From NCBI RefSeq assembly GCF_003344345.1, contig NZ_QPIP01000022.1:1-29460 (forward strand): a stretch of 29,460 nucleotides of DNA, read 5' to 3'. How positions within the stretch are numbered: the stretch's first letter is position 1; each line of letters begins with the position of its first letter. The stretch is from Wolbachia endosymbiont of Cylisticus convexus (lineage in GTDB: Bacteria; Pseudomonadota; Alphaproteobacteria; Rickettsiales; Anaplasmataceae). The translations under genes and the position numbers were made by a program. Shown piece by piece: positions 8,541-16,821 of this stretch. A model generated the notes under the pieces. It was not told the DNA's origin and made no database searches. It was given only the letters and a program-made list of their open reading frames with translations.

Positions 8541-8738
8541 TCAGGAATGCAATGTAGAATATCTACGCTGTTTGTTATAAAAAATTTCTATGTACTCAAA
8601 TATAGCAGTTCTAGTTTGCTGAGCAGAGTGTTGCGAAGTATCATCAATAAGAAGCTCCCGTTTGAGTGAGCTTTTCAACAACAGAGTTGTCATAACAACA
8701 GCCTGTATGCTGGAAATGATGTTTTTTGTGTTCAGCAA
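8541..8738 (-). pseudogene. C-terminal fragment of IS3 transposase orfB
   Basis: The frame ends LKRELLIDDTSQHSAQQTRT and EYIEIFYNKQRRYSTLHS, the conserved end of the IS3-family DDE integrase domain that includes the third catalytic residue region. It is cut off from the rest of orfB by frameshifts. This part is absent from copy 2. Confidence 0.7.
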
Positions 8739-9085
8739 AAACTGATAATTTTTAGAGGTAAACCTTGATCACTATGAAATAGCAGATCTTTGGCGGGTTT
8801 GCGCTTATCAACAGCCATCAATAAAGCATCTATAACTAATCGCTTAGCTACTCATTGACCAGTCAACTAGATCAATTATTGCTGCCAAATATAGCCAGCC
8901 ATCCTTAGTTTTTATGTATGTAAACCCATACTTTATTTGGCTGACTAGTAGTGGTCCAATATATTGGGAGTTATAACCCTATTGTCGGTCTGCTGTTTTT
9001 TGCTTTTGAATCTTCGCCTCAGTCTAGCTTGTTTTTTGCATGATATCCTGCACTGTTTTGATGTTGCAATTTTTACCTAAAGCCT

Positions 9086-9382
9086 TTAGTTCAGTTTAGG
9101 TGCCCCATATCTACAATTAGATGCTTGGTATATTTTTTGAATATCTGCTAGAAGCTGCTCCCTTGTTGCTGCTTTTCTTCTTACTAGTCCATAGTAGCTG
9201 CTAGCAAATACTTTCAAAATCCTGCATAACTCCTGTACTTTATAGTAGTTTCTATGCTTTTTGATAAATAAATCTTTGTAACTTGCAAAATATCCCAGGG
9301 CTTTTTTTGAAATGTCTCTTTCTCTAGTAACTCTTGTTAGTTCTTTCTTTAATTCAAACTTTTCTTTATCACATGGTGCCAA
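9086..9382 (-). pseudogene. N-terminal fragment of IS3 transposase orfB
   Basis: 98 residues starting MAPCDKEKFELKKELTRVTR, with the HTH_21-like segment (YYKVQELCRILKVFASSYYG, REQLLADIQKIYQASNCRYG) found at the start of IS3 orfB proteins. It stops at YGAPKLN, where the intact protein would continue. The product is identical to the fragment encoded at 27807-28103 in copy 2. Confidence 0.75.
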
Positions 9383-9596
9383 CTTTCCCTTACCAGGAAA
9401 TGCTTCTTCTATTGATCCTTTTTCGTTATATTTTCAGTCACTTAGTGTACTGTTATCTATTCCTAAATCTTTAGCTACTTTGTTTGCCCCGTTTCCTTTA
9501 CCAACTTTATTGCCTCTAATTTAAATTCCACTGTGTACTTTTTTCTGTATAATAAGCCCTCATAATCATGTTTTATTTTACCTCAAAAATGGCTTG

Positions 9597-9627
9597 ACTT
9601 CCTCTCTACTTTTTCTGGGTAAGGTCA
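9597..9627 (-). repeat. Right terminal inverted repeat of IS3 copy 1
   Basis: Inverted partner of 8472-8502 and identical to the left end of copy 2 at 27562-27592. Confidence 0.85.
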
Positions 9628-9635
9628 AACCAGCA

Positions 9636-9857
9636 TCAGCTAAAACTTGATAACATCGACTCTTTAAAAATCCTAAAGTCATGTCGTTTACCGTTAGCAA
9701 AGGAAGTACATACAATTTTCCTGTTAAAAACATTTGCTCCCTTTCCAACCTCAGCTTGCCAAAAGAGCATTTTGCTATTTTTCGGTATTGACTTAGCACT
9801 CACACTACAGAAAACTATAGAATACAAAATAGCTGTAATTAGAAGAAAAATTTTCAC
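9636..9857 (-). CDS. Small putative secreted protein, 73 aa
   Basis: The frame starts at a GTG (9855-9857) immediately after an in-frame stop, so no longer start is possible. The N-terminus MKIFLLITAILYSIVFCSVSA is a convincing signal peptide with a likely cleavage after Ala21. The mature part (KSIPKNSKMLFWQAEVGKGA, FNRKIVCTSFANGKRHDFRI) is about 50 residues, with one cysteine, and I do not recognise it. It faces away from dapF, only 18 bases from its start codon. Its 3' end overlaps the ancestral pgk stop now stranded beyond the IS. No clear ribosome site is visible. It may be truncated, because a second frame stays open over the 3' half. Confidence 0.45.
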   Translation of the reverse strand: MKIFLLITAILYSIVFCSVSAKSIPKNSKMLFWQAEVGKGANVFNRKIVCTSFANGKRHDFRIFKESMLSSFS

Positions 9858-9875
9858 TTATATAATTTTACTATA

Positions 9876-10673
9876 ATGGTAAGTAACCTAACAGACAAGA
9901 TCCCGTTTGTAAAGATGCACGGTACTGGTAATAGTTTTGTTATCATAGACTCACGTTCAGCAAATAATTTAGACTGGAATTATAGACGAATTGCTGATCA
10001 AAGCGGTTGTGATCAAGTAATAATTATAACAATGTCTAATTCTGCAGACTGCTTTATGCATATCTATAATGCTGATGGCAGTCGAGCTGAAATGTGCGGA
10101 AACGCAGCACGTTGTGTTGGATATTTGATAATGTCAGAAAAAGGTACTGAATATATCACTATTGAGCTGGTAAACAATCGTATCTTAGAATGTTTTAAAA
10201 TGAGTGATAAATCAATAAAGGTCAATATGGGTAAACCACTGCTTAAATGGCATGAAATTCCTCTTTCTTGTGAATGCGATCCCTTTTATCTACCTATAGA
10301 GCTTGAAATGCTGAAAGAGCCAGTTGCAGTAAATATTGGTAACCCTCATATAGTTTTTTTTGTTGATAACATAAGCGAAATACCATTGCGAAATTTAGGA
10401 CCAAAGCTAGAAAATCACAAATTATTTCCTCAGAAAACAAATGTTAGTATTGCACAAATAGAAAAATCTGGAGAAATAAACTTAAGAGTTTGGGAAAGAG
10501 GAACAGGTATTACTGCTTCATGTGGTAGCGCAGCTTGTGCAGCATTTGTTGCATCTGTACTTCGTAAGTGTTTGGCTACTAAACAAACTTCAGTAAATTT
10601 ACCAGGAGGTCAGTTACTGATTGAGTGGTCAGGAAATGTATTGATGACTGGCGATGTAGGGTTTATGACCTAG
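9876..10673 (+). CDS. dapF: Diaminopimelate epimerase
   Basis: Cytosolic PLP-independent racemase converting LL- to meso-diaminopimelate for peptidoglycan precursor (and lysine) synthesis. At 265 aa it is near family length. The two catalytic cysteines are visible: Cys74 in DGSRAEMCGNAARC and Cys216 in ERGTGITASCGSAAC. The N-terminal FVKMHGTGNSFVIID and the NIGNPHIVFFVD segment are also diagnostic. The ATG at 9876 lies 18 bases from the divergent small secreted gene, so any promoter must overlap that gene. Retention of a Dap branch fits the known ability of Wolbachia to make lipid II despite lacking a classical wall. Confidence 0.95.
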   Translation: MVSNLTDKIPFVKMHGTGNSFVIIDSRSANNLDWNYRRIADQSGCDQVIIITMSNSADCFMHIYNADGSRAEMCGNAARCVGYLIMSEKGTEYITIELVNNRILECFKMSDKSIKVNMGKPLLKWHEIPLSCECDPFYLPIELEMLKEPVAVNIGNPHIVFFVDNISEIPLRNLGPKLENHKLFPQKTNVSIAQIEKSGEINLRVWERGTGITASCGSAACAAFVASVLRKCLATKQTSVNLPGGQLLIEWSGNVLMTGDVGFMT

Positions 10674-10675
10674 GC

Positions 10676-10702
10676 GGTATCTGTTCAGATGCGTGGCAAA
10701 TA
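10676..10702 (+). repeat. Dispersed repeat, left copy of an inverted pair
   Basis: GGTATCTGTTCAG followed by GTGGCAAAT, imperfectly matching the reverse complement of 11904-11932 (GGTATCCGTTCAGC, GTGGCAAAATA). The pair brackets the palindromes and IS5-like element between dapF and sucD. Confidence 0.5.
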
Positions 10703-10728
10703 TTGAAACCAGCGCTCCCTTTCTTGTC

Positions 10729-10751
10729 ATCCCAGTGTCAAGCACTGGGAT
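10729..10751. repeat. Palindromic repeat hairpin next to the IS5-like element
   Basis: Perfect 9-bp stem ATCCCAGTG / CACTGGGAT around a TCAAG loop. Related sequences occur at about 11850-11875, 22505-22532 and 26505-26530. The IS5-like end starts at the very next base. It could act as a bidirectional terminator after dapF, though it lacks a clean T-run. Confidence 0.6.
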
Positions 10752-11765
10752 GGCTTTGTTGCATAGCACTTCATGTGGTGGTGGTTTACGACAAATTCAT
10801 GTAACCATTTCAAATTTAGCTATGCCAATATCAGTAAATTTATTGAGCAAGTAGCATTTTATTAGCAATTCTTTTTCTCGATTTATCTCATTCTAAAACT
10901 AAACTCAAATATTTGCTTGAGAAAAATCCTTCAATATATGACCTTTTCCCATAAGTTGCTTCCTTTTTCCACTCTTTCACACCTTCTTTACCACATAATC
11001 TAATGGCGGCATTTCTCTCAGCCATATAATCCAATTTTGTATGTTCTGCTGCACAATTTTTCGGTAGAACTTTTGTCTTTATATCATATATAATTTATAA
11101 AGCTTGTGCCTATCGTATGCTCTGTCTGCATATAATGCTTTTATAGCGTGCTGAAATCTTCGAGCAAGTCGCAAGCACCGTAATGGTCGACCATTGCTAT
11201 ATTTTGCAGCAATAGCTTTTTTGCTATTTATACTTAACATTACATGTAGCTTTCCTACCTGTTTATAACTGCGATACTTTCTACCTTCACTATTTTCCTT
11301 ACTGTGACCAGGGGTGTTATTATAAATTTGTGCTGTCTATGGCAATTGCAATATCTTCCATATTGTTTTTATCAACTCTGCAATCATTGATCTTAATATT
11401 GAGTTTTTTAAACCTTCTTGAAGCCTGCGAATAGCTATTTCCTACTTGCTGCAAATATCCTTTTATAAACTCCACCGTTTGTCTTAAGCCAATTCTAAAG
11501 AGACTAGCGACTATATGCACTAAAATCACAACTTTATCACTATAAATATAATTGCCACCTCGCATTTCGGGGCTATTTTCGTACCAATTTTCTATTAATA
11601 AAATGAAAAATATTTCCTCTTTCTTGGAGAAATTTGTTATATTCATAGCAGTTACTGATCTTCATTTTAGTTGGCATATTTTTCTTTCGTAGGTTAAATG
11701 CTTGTTTTATAGTGAATTTTGTCAGTAACTGCCAGTTCTTTTTATCTGAGCTATGCAACAAAGCC
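10752..11765 (-). mobile_element. IS5-like (IS4/IS5 superfamily) insertion sequence, copy 1, decayed
   Basis: Ends are inverted repeats GGCTTTGTTGCATAGC (10752-10767 and complement at 11750-11765), giving a 1014-bp element. Minus-strand transposase pieces are the N-terminus LLTKFTIKQAFNLRKKNMPT (11573-11761) and the 108-residue frame at 11320-11646 with SYSQASRRFKKLNI and AIDST. A downstream segment GRKYRSYKQVGKLHVMLSIN is typical of IS5-type DDE transposases. Small deletions have removed residues around the first catalytic Asp motif and near the N-terminus, so it is inactive. The first 371 bp of the low-coordinate end recur at 22594-22964. It is inserted in a palindromic repeat. Confidence 0.8.
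11320..11646 (-). pseudogene. Central fragment of IS5-like transposase
   Basis: 108 residues including YLQQVGNSYSQASRRFKKLN and ending MEDIAIAIDST then two residues and a stop. An intact copy would continue with the DSTGLK motif; a short deletion destroys it. The frame 5' to it is offset by another small deletion. Confidence 0.65.
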
Positions 11766-11903
11766 CACTGAGATCCAGAAGTTTTATTAAGTTGATAAGC
11801 ACAAAAGTAGCCGTTTTATGTTAAAACACAACGTTTTGATAATTATGTAAAACCAGTGTCAAGCACTGGAATGACACCATTTATTTCTATGTTTTTGTCT
11901 ATC

Positions 11904-11932
11904 TTATTTTGCCACCTTGCTGAACGGATACC
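11904..11932 (-). repeat. Dispersed repeat, right copy of an inverted pair
   Basis: Inverted partner of 10676-10702. It abuts the sucD stop codon and is therefore in the sucD 3' untranslated region. Confidence 0.5.
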
Positions 11933-12817
11933 CTAAGCGAGACACTGACTCATTACTTCTAACACCTTTTTACCAATTACTGCAGGGGTTTCTGCAATTG
12001 CAATTCCAGCACTCCGCATAGCTTCTAATTTTGCACCGGCACTTCCTCCACTAGAAGAGATAATAGCCCCAGCGTGCCCCATACGTCTTCCTGGAGGTGC
12101 TGTTTGGCCTGCTACAAATCCAATAATTGGTTTTTTAGTTTTTTCCGCCTTTATAAAATGTGATACATCCTCTTCTTCATTCCCACCTATTTCACCAATA
12201 ACTACAATACCATGAGTATCATCATCTTTTAAAAACAACTCCATACAATCAACAAACGTCATACCATGAACAGGATCCCCTCCAATTCCTATACATGTTG
12301 ATTGACCAAGACCAACAGCAGTTGTTTGTGCTACCGCTTCATAAGTTAAAGTTCCAGAGCGAGACATAATTCCTATATGTCCACGTTTATGAATATGTCC
12401 TGGCATAATTCCTATTTTGCATTCTTCGGGTGTAATAATTCCTGGACAGTTTGGCCCAATCAATCGACTTTTTGAACGAATAAGTGCATGCTTAACTTTC
12501 ACCATGTCAAGTATAGGAATACCCTCTGTAATACAAACTATTAGCTCTATCTCTGCATCTATTGCTTCAAGTATTGCATCAGCTGCAAATTTAGCAGGTA
12601 CATATATAACCGTGGCATTCACGTCAGTTTTTTCTTTAGCTTCTGCTACAGTATTAAAAACTGGTAAATTAAGGTGAGTGCTACCACCCTTACCAGGAGT
12701 TACACCACCAACCATTTTTGTTCCGTAGCTAATTGCTTGCTCTGAATGAAATGTACCTTGCGCACCAGTAAAACCCTGACATATTAACCTTGTATCTTTG
12801 TTTACTAAAACAGACAT
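11933..12817 (-). CDS. sucD: Succinyl-CoA synthetase (succinate-CoA ligase) alpha subunit
   Basis: TCA-cycle enzyme subunit: with SucC it converts succinyl-CoA, phosphate and ADP/GDP to succinate, CoA and ATP/GTP. The 294 residues show the CoA-binding N-terminus ([38 protein letters not shown]), [18 protein letters not shown], and the phosphohistidine at residue 248 in [16 protein letters not shown]. It starts only 3 bases after the sucC stop, so the two are an operon in the order sucC-sucD on the minus strand. Length and motifs are complete. Confidence 0.97.
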   Translation of the reverse strand: MSVLVNKDTRLICQGFTGAQGTFHSEQAISYGTKMVGGVTPGKGGSTHLNLPVFNTVAEAKEKTDVNATVIYVPAKFAADAILEAIDAEIELIVCITEGIPILDMVKVKHALIRSKSRLIGPNCPGIITPEECKIGIMPGHIHKRGHIGIMSRSGTLTYEAVAQTTAVGLGQSTCIGIGGDPVHGMTFVDCMELFLKDDDTHGIVVIGEIGGNEEEDVSHFIKAEKTKKPIIGFVAGQTAPPGRRMGHAGAIISSSGGSAGAKLEAMRSAGIAIAETPAVIGKKVLEVMSQCLA

Positions 12818-12820
12818 GCT

Positions 12821-13981
12821 CTACTTCACCTCTTGTACTATTTTCTGTGCAGCCTCGTCAAGTTCGTCTGCAGCAATAATATTTAGCCCTGACTCTTCTA
12901 AAATTCTTTTTCCTTCTTTGAAATTAGTGCCTGACAATCTAACCACTAAAGGAACCTTAATACCTATTTCTTTTGCGGCTTCAACAACCCCATTTGCAAT
13001 GATATCACAACGCATTATACCACCGAATATGTTAACTAAAATTCCTTTTACATTACTGTCAGAGAGTATAATCTTAAATGCTTCGGTAACAGTCTCTTTA
13101 CTTGCTCCACCACCAACATCCAAAAAGTTAGCAGGCTCTGCTCCGTAGTACTTTATTATATCCATTGTTGCCATAGCAAGACCTGCACCGTTCACCATAC
13201 AGCCAATATTGCCATCCATTTTTATATAATTGAGCCCATGCCTTGAAGCCTCTATTTCTTCCTTTATTTCTTCATCATAATCACGGAGCTGCACAATTTC
13301 CGGATGACGATATAAAGCGTTGTCATCAAAATTAACTTTAGCATCAAGCGCAACAAAACCCCCAGAATTTGTTTCAACTAGTGGATTAATTTCTATTTGG
13401 CTCGCATCGGTTGTAATAAACGCATCATATATATTTTTTGCAATATTTGTTATCTTTCCTATTTGTTCTGAACTCAGATTAAAACTATTGCCAAGTTTAC
13501 TGTTATCAAAACTTGTAAAACCAGTAGCAGGATCAATATCAAATTTCACAATTTTTGTAGGAGAATTTTTTGCCACTTCTTCAATATCCATTCCACCTTC
13601 TGAGGAAAATATAAATACTGGCCTATTGAGCTTTGGATCAACTACGAGACTTAAATAATACTCTTTTTTAATGCTTGAACCTTCTTCAATGTATACTCTT
13701 TTTACCTGCTGTCCACTTGGCCCTGTTTGATGAGTAACTAAAGTCATGCCAAGCATATCCTTTACAAGCTGCTGAGCTTCTTCAGTTGACTTTGCTAGCT
13801 TTACTCCACCAGCTTTGCCCCTACCACCTGCATGAATCTGAGCCTTCACTACAAACACGTCAGATTTTAACTGGCTTATTTGAGTCTTCACTTCTTCTGC
13901 AGATATAGTAACAAAACCTTTTGGCACTGGAACATTAAATTTATGTAAAATTTCTTTTGCTTGATATTCGTGAATATTCAT
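12821..13981 (-). CDS. sucC: Succinyl-CoA synthetase beta subunit
   Basis: Nucleotide-binding ATP-grasp subunit of succinyl-CoA synthetase. The 386-aa length is typical. Visible features are the N-terminal [20 protein letters not shown], the ATP-grasp segment [23 protein letters not shown] for metal binding, and the C-terminal [25 protein letters not shown] and [11 protein letters not shown]. The ATG at 13979-13981 lies 30 bases after the rpsU stop on the same strand, so rpsU-sucC-sucD could be read together. No frame damage is seen. Confidence 0.97.
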   Translation of the reverse strand: MNIHEYQAKEILHKFNVPVPKGFVTISAEEVKTQISQLKSDVFVVKAQIHAGGRGKAGGVKLAKSTEEAQQLVKDMLGMTLVTHQTGPSGQQVKRVYIEEGSSIKKEYYLSLVVDPKLNRPVFIFSSEGGMDIEEVAKNSPTKIVKFDIDPATGFTSFDNSKLGNSFNLSSEQIGKITNIAKNIYDAFITTDASQIEINPLVETNSGGFVALDAKVNFDDNALYRHPEIVQLRDYDEEIKEEIEASRHGLNYIKMDGNIGCMVNGAGLAMATMDIIKYYGAEPANFLDVGGGASKETVTEAFKIILSDSNVKGILVNIFGGIMRCDIIANGVVEAAKEIGIKVPLVVRLSGTNFKEGKRILEESGLNIIAADELDEAAQKIVQEVK

Positions 13982-14011
13982 AAGATAACTAACTATTAAC
14001 CTTAGTAAAAA

Positions 14012-14212
14012 TTACCAACCATAACGTTGTCTTCTGCATTCTTGCTGATACCTCTTTTTTCTCGCTTCAGCTTTCTTTTTAACTCTTTTTTCTGATTTTT
14101 TTTCATGATATTTTTTTTTCATTTTCAACCCTCTTCCTTCCTTTTGAATTATTTTTCTCAATACTGGAAGAGCTCTGTCTACATCACCATAATGAACTGA
14201 TACTTCAATCAA
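14012..14212 (-). CDS. rpsU: 30S ribosomal protein S21
   Basis: Small-subunit protein near the anti-Shine-Dalgarno region, helping initiation. The 66 residues match the family: MIEVSVHYGDVDRALPVLRK then a strongly basic helix-rich tail (MKKKYHEKKSEKRVKKKAEA, ARKKRYQ) ending RRQRYGW. The start codon is TTG (14210-14212); it is fixed by a perfect AAGGAGG eight bases upstream (14221-14227) and by the conserved N-terminus. A near-consensus promoter lies just upstream. The downstream neighbour is sucC. Confidence 0.92.
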   Translation of the reverse strand: MIEVSVHYGDVDRALPVLRKIIQKEGRGLKMKKKYHEKKSEKRVKKKAEARKKRYQQECRRQRYGW

Positions 14213-14248
14213 ACTCTATACCTCCTTCGATAATCATTTCAAAATCTA

Positions 14249-14277
14249 TTTATAAATTAGAAAATTAACATTGTCAA
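14249..14277 (-). promoter_or_regulatory. Strong sigma-70 promoter of rpsU
   Basis: On the minus strand TTGACA (14272-14277), a 17-base spacer and TATAAA (14249-14254), about 37 bases before the TTG start. This is the best -35 match in the window. Confidence 0.65.
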
Positions 14278-14411
14278 TTATTTTATAAACTTGAGCGCTA
14301 AAATATAATATGCCATAATTTACATGATAAAAGGTGTCATTCTGGCATCAACCATTTGCTTAATGATAGAGATTGCTCTTATGTTACAGTGCTCTTATAA
14401 TTCCTCTAATC

Positions 14412-14485
14412 TCGGGGCGGAGAGATTTGAACTCCCGACCCTTTGGTCCCAAACCAAATGCGCTACCAGGCTGCGCTACGCCCCG
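14412..14485 (-). tRNA. tRNA-Pro (anticodon TGG)
   Basis: 74-nt cloverleaf on the minus strand: acceptor CGGGGCG / CGCCCCG plus discriminator A; D-arm with AGCCTGGTAGC; anticodon stem TTTGG / CCAAA around loop TTTGGGA (anticodon TGG); T-arm CGGGAGTTCAAATCTCTCCG region. CCA is not encoded. It decodes CCN proline codons. Confidence 0.93.
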
Positions 14486-14606
14486 ACTTCTTTACTCAGG
14501 GTATCAAAATTCAAGCAAAATGCAAGATTCATTTGTTTACTTTAGGAAAAATGTAGTATTACTAAGTCAAATTTCTCAAACTAAAGATCTTAGCCATATA
14601 AAAAAT

Positions 14607-15302
14607 CTAGCTATACCAATTGGTGAAAGTTAATGCAGCAACTACAGCAGTGTCAACTCTCAAAATTCTTTTGCCTAGACTCAATTTCTGACAAAACTTA
14701 TTGGCAAGATCAAGTTCATAAGATGAAAAACCACCTTCAGGACCAACAATAATAGCAACGTTTTTCTTGCCTTTTAGCACTTTATTAGGAGGTTGTCCTG
14801 CACCTGTTTCATCACATAAAACAAAATTTTTACTCTGAGAATCAGGTAATTCACAAAAATTAATGGGAAGCAAAATCTCTGGTATACTTATCCTACCAGA
14901 TTGTTCCGCAGCTTCGATTGCCTGTAATTTTGCTCTACTTAGGTTAATGTTTTTTACTACTGTACGCTCTGTTGAAATAAATTGAATACAGGTTACTCCC
15001 ATTTCAGTTGCCTGTCTTACTATGTTGCCTAAAGCACCGCTTTTCACCATAGCGCAATACAAGTACAAGTTTTCCTCGTATTGCTGTTGTTTAGTACATT
15101 CTTTGAGTGTAACTTTTGTCAATTTACGTGATACATTAACTACTTCCCCTAACCACTCTCCATCCTTTCCATTAAAAAGAGAGAGGTTATCATGCTTCTT
15201 AAGCCGCATTACATTGCAAATATAGTGACTTTGTTGTAAATTAAGTGCTAAACTCACATCTTGTGATAAAGCTTCTTCAACATAAAGCCTAATTTTTCTC
15301 AT
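14607..15302 (-). CDS. rsmE: 16S rRNA (uracil-1498-N3)-methyltransferase
   Basis: SAM-dependent SPOUT-class methyltransferase modifying U1498 of 16S rRNA in the assembled 30S subunit. The 231 residues comprise an N-terminal PUA-like part (MRKIRLYVEEALSQD, CNVMRLKKHDNLSLFNGKDG) and the C-terminal trefoil-knot domain with IVRQATEMGV, AAEQSGR, IIVGPEGGFSSYEL and LSLGKRILRVDTA. The usual LRxETA reads LRVDTA here, a conservative Glu-to-Asp change. It lies between tRNA-Pro and tRNA-Glu, all on the minus strand. Length is normal and the frame is intact. Confidence 0.92.
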   Translation of the reverse strand: MRKIRLYVEEALSQDVSLALNLQQSHYICNVMRLKKHDNLSLFNGKDGEWLGEVVNVSRKLTKVTLKECTKQQQYEENLYLYCAMVKSGALGNIVRQATEMGVTCIQFISTERTVVKNINLSRAKLQAIEAAEQSGRISIPEILLPINFCELPDSQSKNFVLCDETGAGQPPNKVLKGKKNVAIIVGPEGGFSSYELDLANKFCQKLSLGKRILRVDTAVVAALTFTNWYS

Positions 15303-15334
15303 TCAAAACTTTAATTATTTGCATTCTGTTTGAG

Positions 15335-15406
15335 TGACTCTTACGGGATTTGAACCCGTGTTACCACCGTGAAAGGGTGGTGTCCTAACCACTAGACGAA
15401 AGAGTC
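15335..15406 (-). tRNA. tRNA-Glu (anticodon TTC)
   Basis: 72-nt cloverleaf on the minus strand: acceptor GACTCTT / AAGAGTC plus discriminator A; D-arm GTCTAGTGGTTAGGAC; anticodon stem CCACC / GGTGG with loop CTTTCAC (anticodon TTC); T-arm ACGGGTTCAAATCCCGT. Reads GAA/GAG. Confidence 0.95.
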
Positions 15407-15537
15407 GACTTGAATATAACTGAGTTATATCGATTATATATGTAAAGTCAATTCAATTATTTTGAATCGCATAGTTAGAGTGATACATCAGTGATTTTAT
15501 ATCGACAGCCTCCTATTACTCCATGTTCAATGCTCAC

Positions 15538-16740
15538 TTAACCTATCTCAGATTTAGGAGATTTAGATCCTAATTCTAATTGCTGTTCAACTTTTGTATC
15601 GGAATCATAGCCAGAATCGTATCCAGAATCTCTACGCTCAAAATTTTGCCTTATTTCTTTTACGCTAAATCCAGCCTTGGTCTTGATTTGTTGACTCGCT
15701 GGCTTATTAGCACTTTGCCCATTTGGTTTTACTTGCAAATTATTCACTTTATCCTGCACTAGCCCGTAGTAAGTTCCAGAATTGGCCTTTATATCCTTTG
15801 CTTTCCTTTCTGCTCTTTTTTTGAATAAATCCACTTTAGCATAAATAGGTTCTTGCTGCTCTTTATGATTTAAGTTAGCGGATTTTTTTTGCTCTGAAAA
15901 ATTATCTACATCCTCACAGATAGGTTCTTCTGATATACTAGAATAACCACTATCTTCCAATGATAAATTTTCATTAGATCTTTTATATGAATCATATATC
16001 TCAGCATAAATGGATTCCTCCGACACACTCAACTCTTCTAATGAGTTACTAACCTTAGAGTAAATTGGTTCTTTTGAAAGCAAAGCATCATTTTGTGGCT
16101 TATATTCGAAAGTTCTAGGGGGTTTTTTAGGTGGTATTACATTATTCCTCACTTCAGTATGTATGGTCGTTGGCTCATATTCAAAGGTTCTCGGAGATTT
16201 CTTAGGTGGTATCATGTTGCTAACTGAGTTAGTCTCAAATTTCAGCTTTGCTACTTCTTTAAACTCATTAAAGCCATCTGTTTCTTTAAAAATGTCCAAT
16301 ATTTTTTCCTTTTCTGCAGCATTTTGAGGCATTACACCATTTGCTACTAACTCACCAAGCATTAAACAACATTTTTCCTTATAGTCTTTGAAATACTCCT
16401 TACCAAAGATCGGCATAACCTCTTTCTCATGAGCAAGAGCTCTATCATATTTATAAATTACACTTCCTATGCTGTCGCTACCTATTGCGTTAACGTTTGC
16501 TCCAGCATCAGTAAGCAATTTCATTACATTACGATCAAGATTTGTTACTGCGTATTCTAAAGCCTGGGTTAAAGTTTGATCACCACTTACATTAAATGAT
16601 GCCCTATCTCTAAAAGAATTAATTTTAGAAAAGAACTTCTCAAAGCTGTTTTTTATATTATGAAGACTTAAAGCTAGCTTTACATCTCTTAGGCTGCCAC
16701 TTTTAGTAGATTTAATTAAAAATTTATCTATTATGTTCAT
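15538..16740 (-). CDS. Probable secreted effector with one ankyrin-like repeat and EPIYA-type motifs
   Basis: A 400-aa protein of no family I can name. The start at 16738-16740 is preferred over an ATG 14 codons upstream because GAGGGGG lies 7 bases before it. Residues about 54-85 (QALEYAVTNLDRNVMKLLTD, AGANVNA) form one ankyrin-like repeat. Two near-copies of IPPKKxPRTFEYxP occur at 177-190 and 202-215. Four spaced EPIYA-like motifs follow: EPIYSKV (224), ESIYAEI (242), EPICEDV (272, Tyr lost) and EPIYAKV (297). DSGYxS occurs at 263, 371 and 375. There is no signal peptide or membrane segment, and the second half is low-complexity and charged. The architecture resembles EPIYA type IV effectors such as CagA or Anaplasma AnkA. 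Effector function and secretion are inference. Confidence 0.8.
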   Translation of the reverse strand: MNIIDKFLIKSTKSGSLRDVKLALSLHNIKNSFEKFFSKINSFRDRASFNVSGDQTLTQALEYAVTNLDRNVMKLLTDAGANVNAIGSDSIGSVIYKYDRALAHEKEVMPIFGKEYFKDYKEKCCLMLGELVANGVMPQNAAEKEKILDIFKETDGFNEFKEVAKLKFETNSVSNMIPPKKSPRTFEYEPTTIHTEVRNNVIPPKKPPRTFEYKPQNDALLSKEPIYSKVSNSLEELSVSEESIYAEIYDSYKRSNENLSLEDSGYSSISEEPICEDVDNFSEQKKSANLNHKEQQEPIYAKVDLFKKRAERKAKDIKANSGTYYGLVQDKVNNLQVKPNGQSANKPASQQIKTKAGFSVKEIRQNFERRDSGYDSGYDSDTKVEQQLELGSKSPKSEIG

Positions 16741-16821
16741 GATTGTACCCCCTCTATATAAAAGTTCACCATTGTGGTACAATTTTAAACTATAATGATT
16801 TATTTTCTGCTAATAGCAGCT

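Larger units (their letters stand above)
8472..9627 (-). mobile_element. IS3-family insertion sequence, copy 1, decayed but with both ends
   Basis: Full-length 1156-bp element. Its ends are 31-bp inverted repeats (8472-8502 and 9597-9627) beginning TGACCTTACCCAGAAAAAGT. On the minus strand a degenerate orfA (helix-turn-helix type, near 9400-9540) precedes orfB. Recognisable orfB pieces are the N-terminal KKELTRVTRERDISKKALGY, a DGWLYLAAIIDL-like segment read through frameshifts, HSDQG, and the terminal EYIEIFYNKQRRYSTLHS typical of IS3/IS150 transposases. Several stops and frameshifts make it non-autonomous. Flanking bases GAC and AAC may be a 3-bp target duplication with one change. It interrupts the 3' end of pgk. 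Confidence 0.88.

Noticed and set aside
9312..9524. 70-aa plus-strand frame, repeated exactly at 27665-27877 on the minus strand
   Set aside because: It is the antisense shadow of the IS3 transposase and recurs only because the element is duplicated.
9578..9799. 73-aa minus-strand frame overlapping the small secreted protein
   Set aside because: It has no signal peptide, ends inside the IS3 terminal repeat and looks less protein-like than the frame at 9636-9857. It does leave open a frameshift in that gene.
16741..16782. Upstream ATG giving a 414-aa effector
   Set aside because: The internal ATG at 16740 has GAGGGGG at ideal spacing, while the upstream ATG lacks a ribosome site and would place that site inside the gene.
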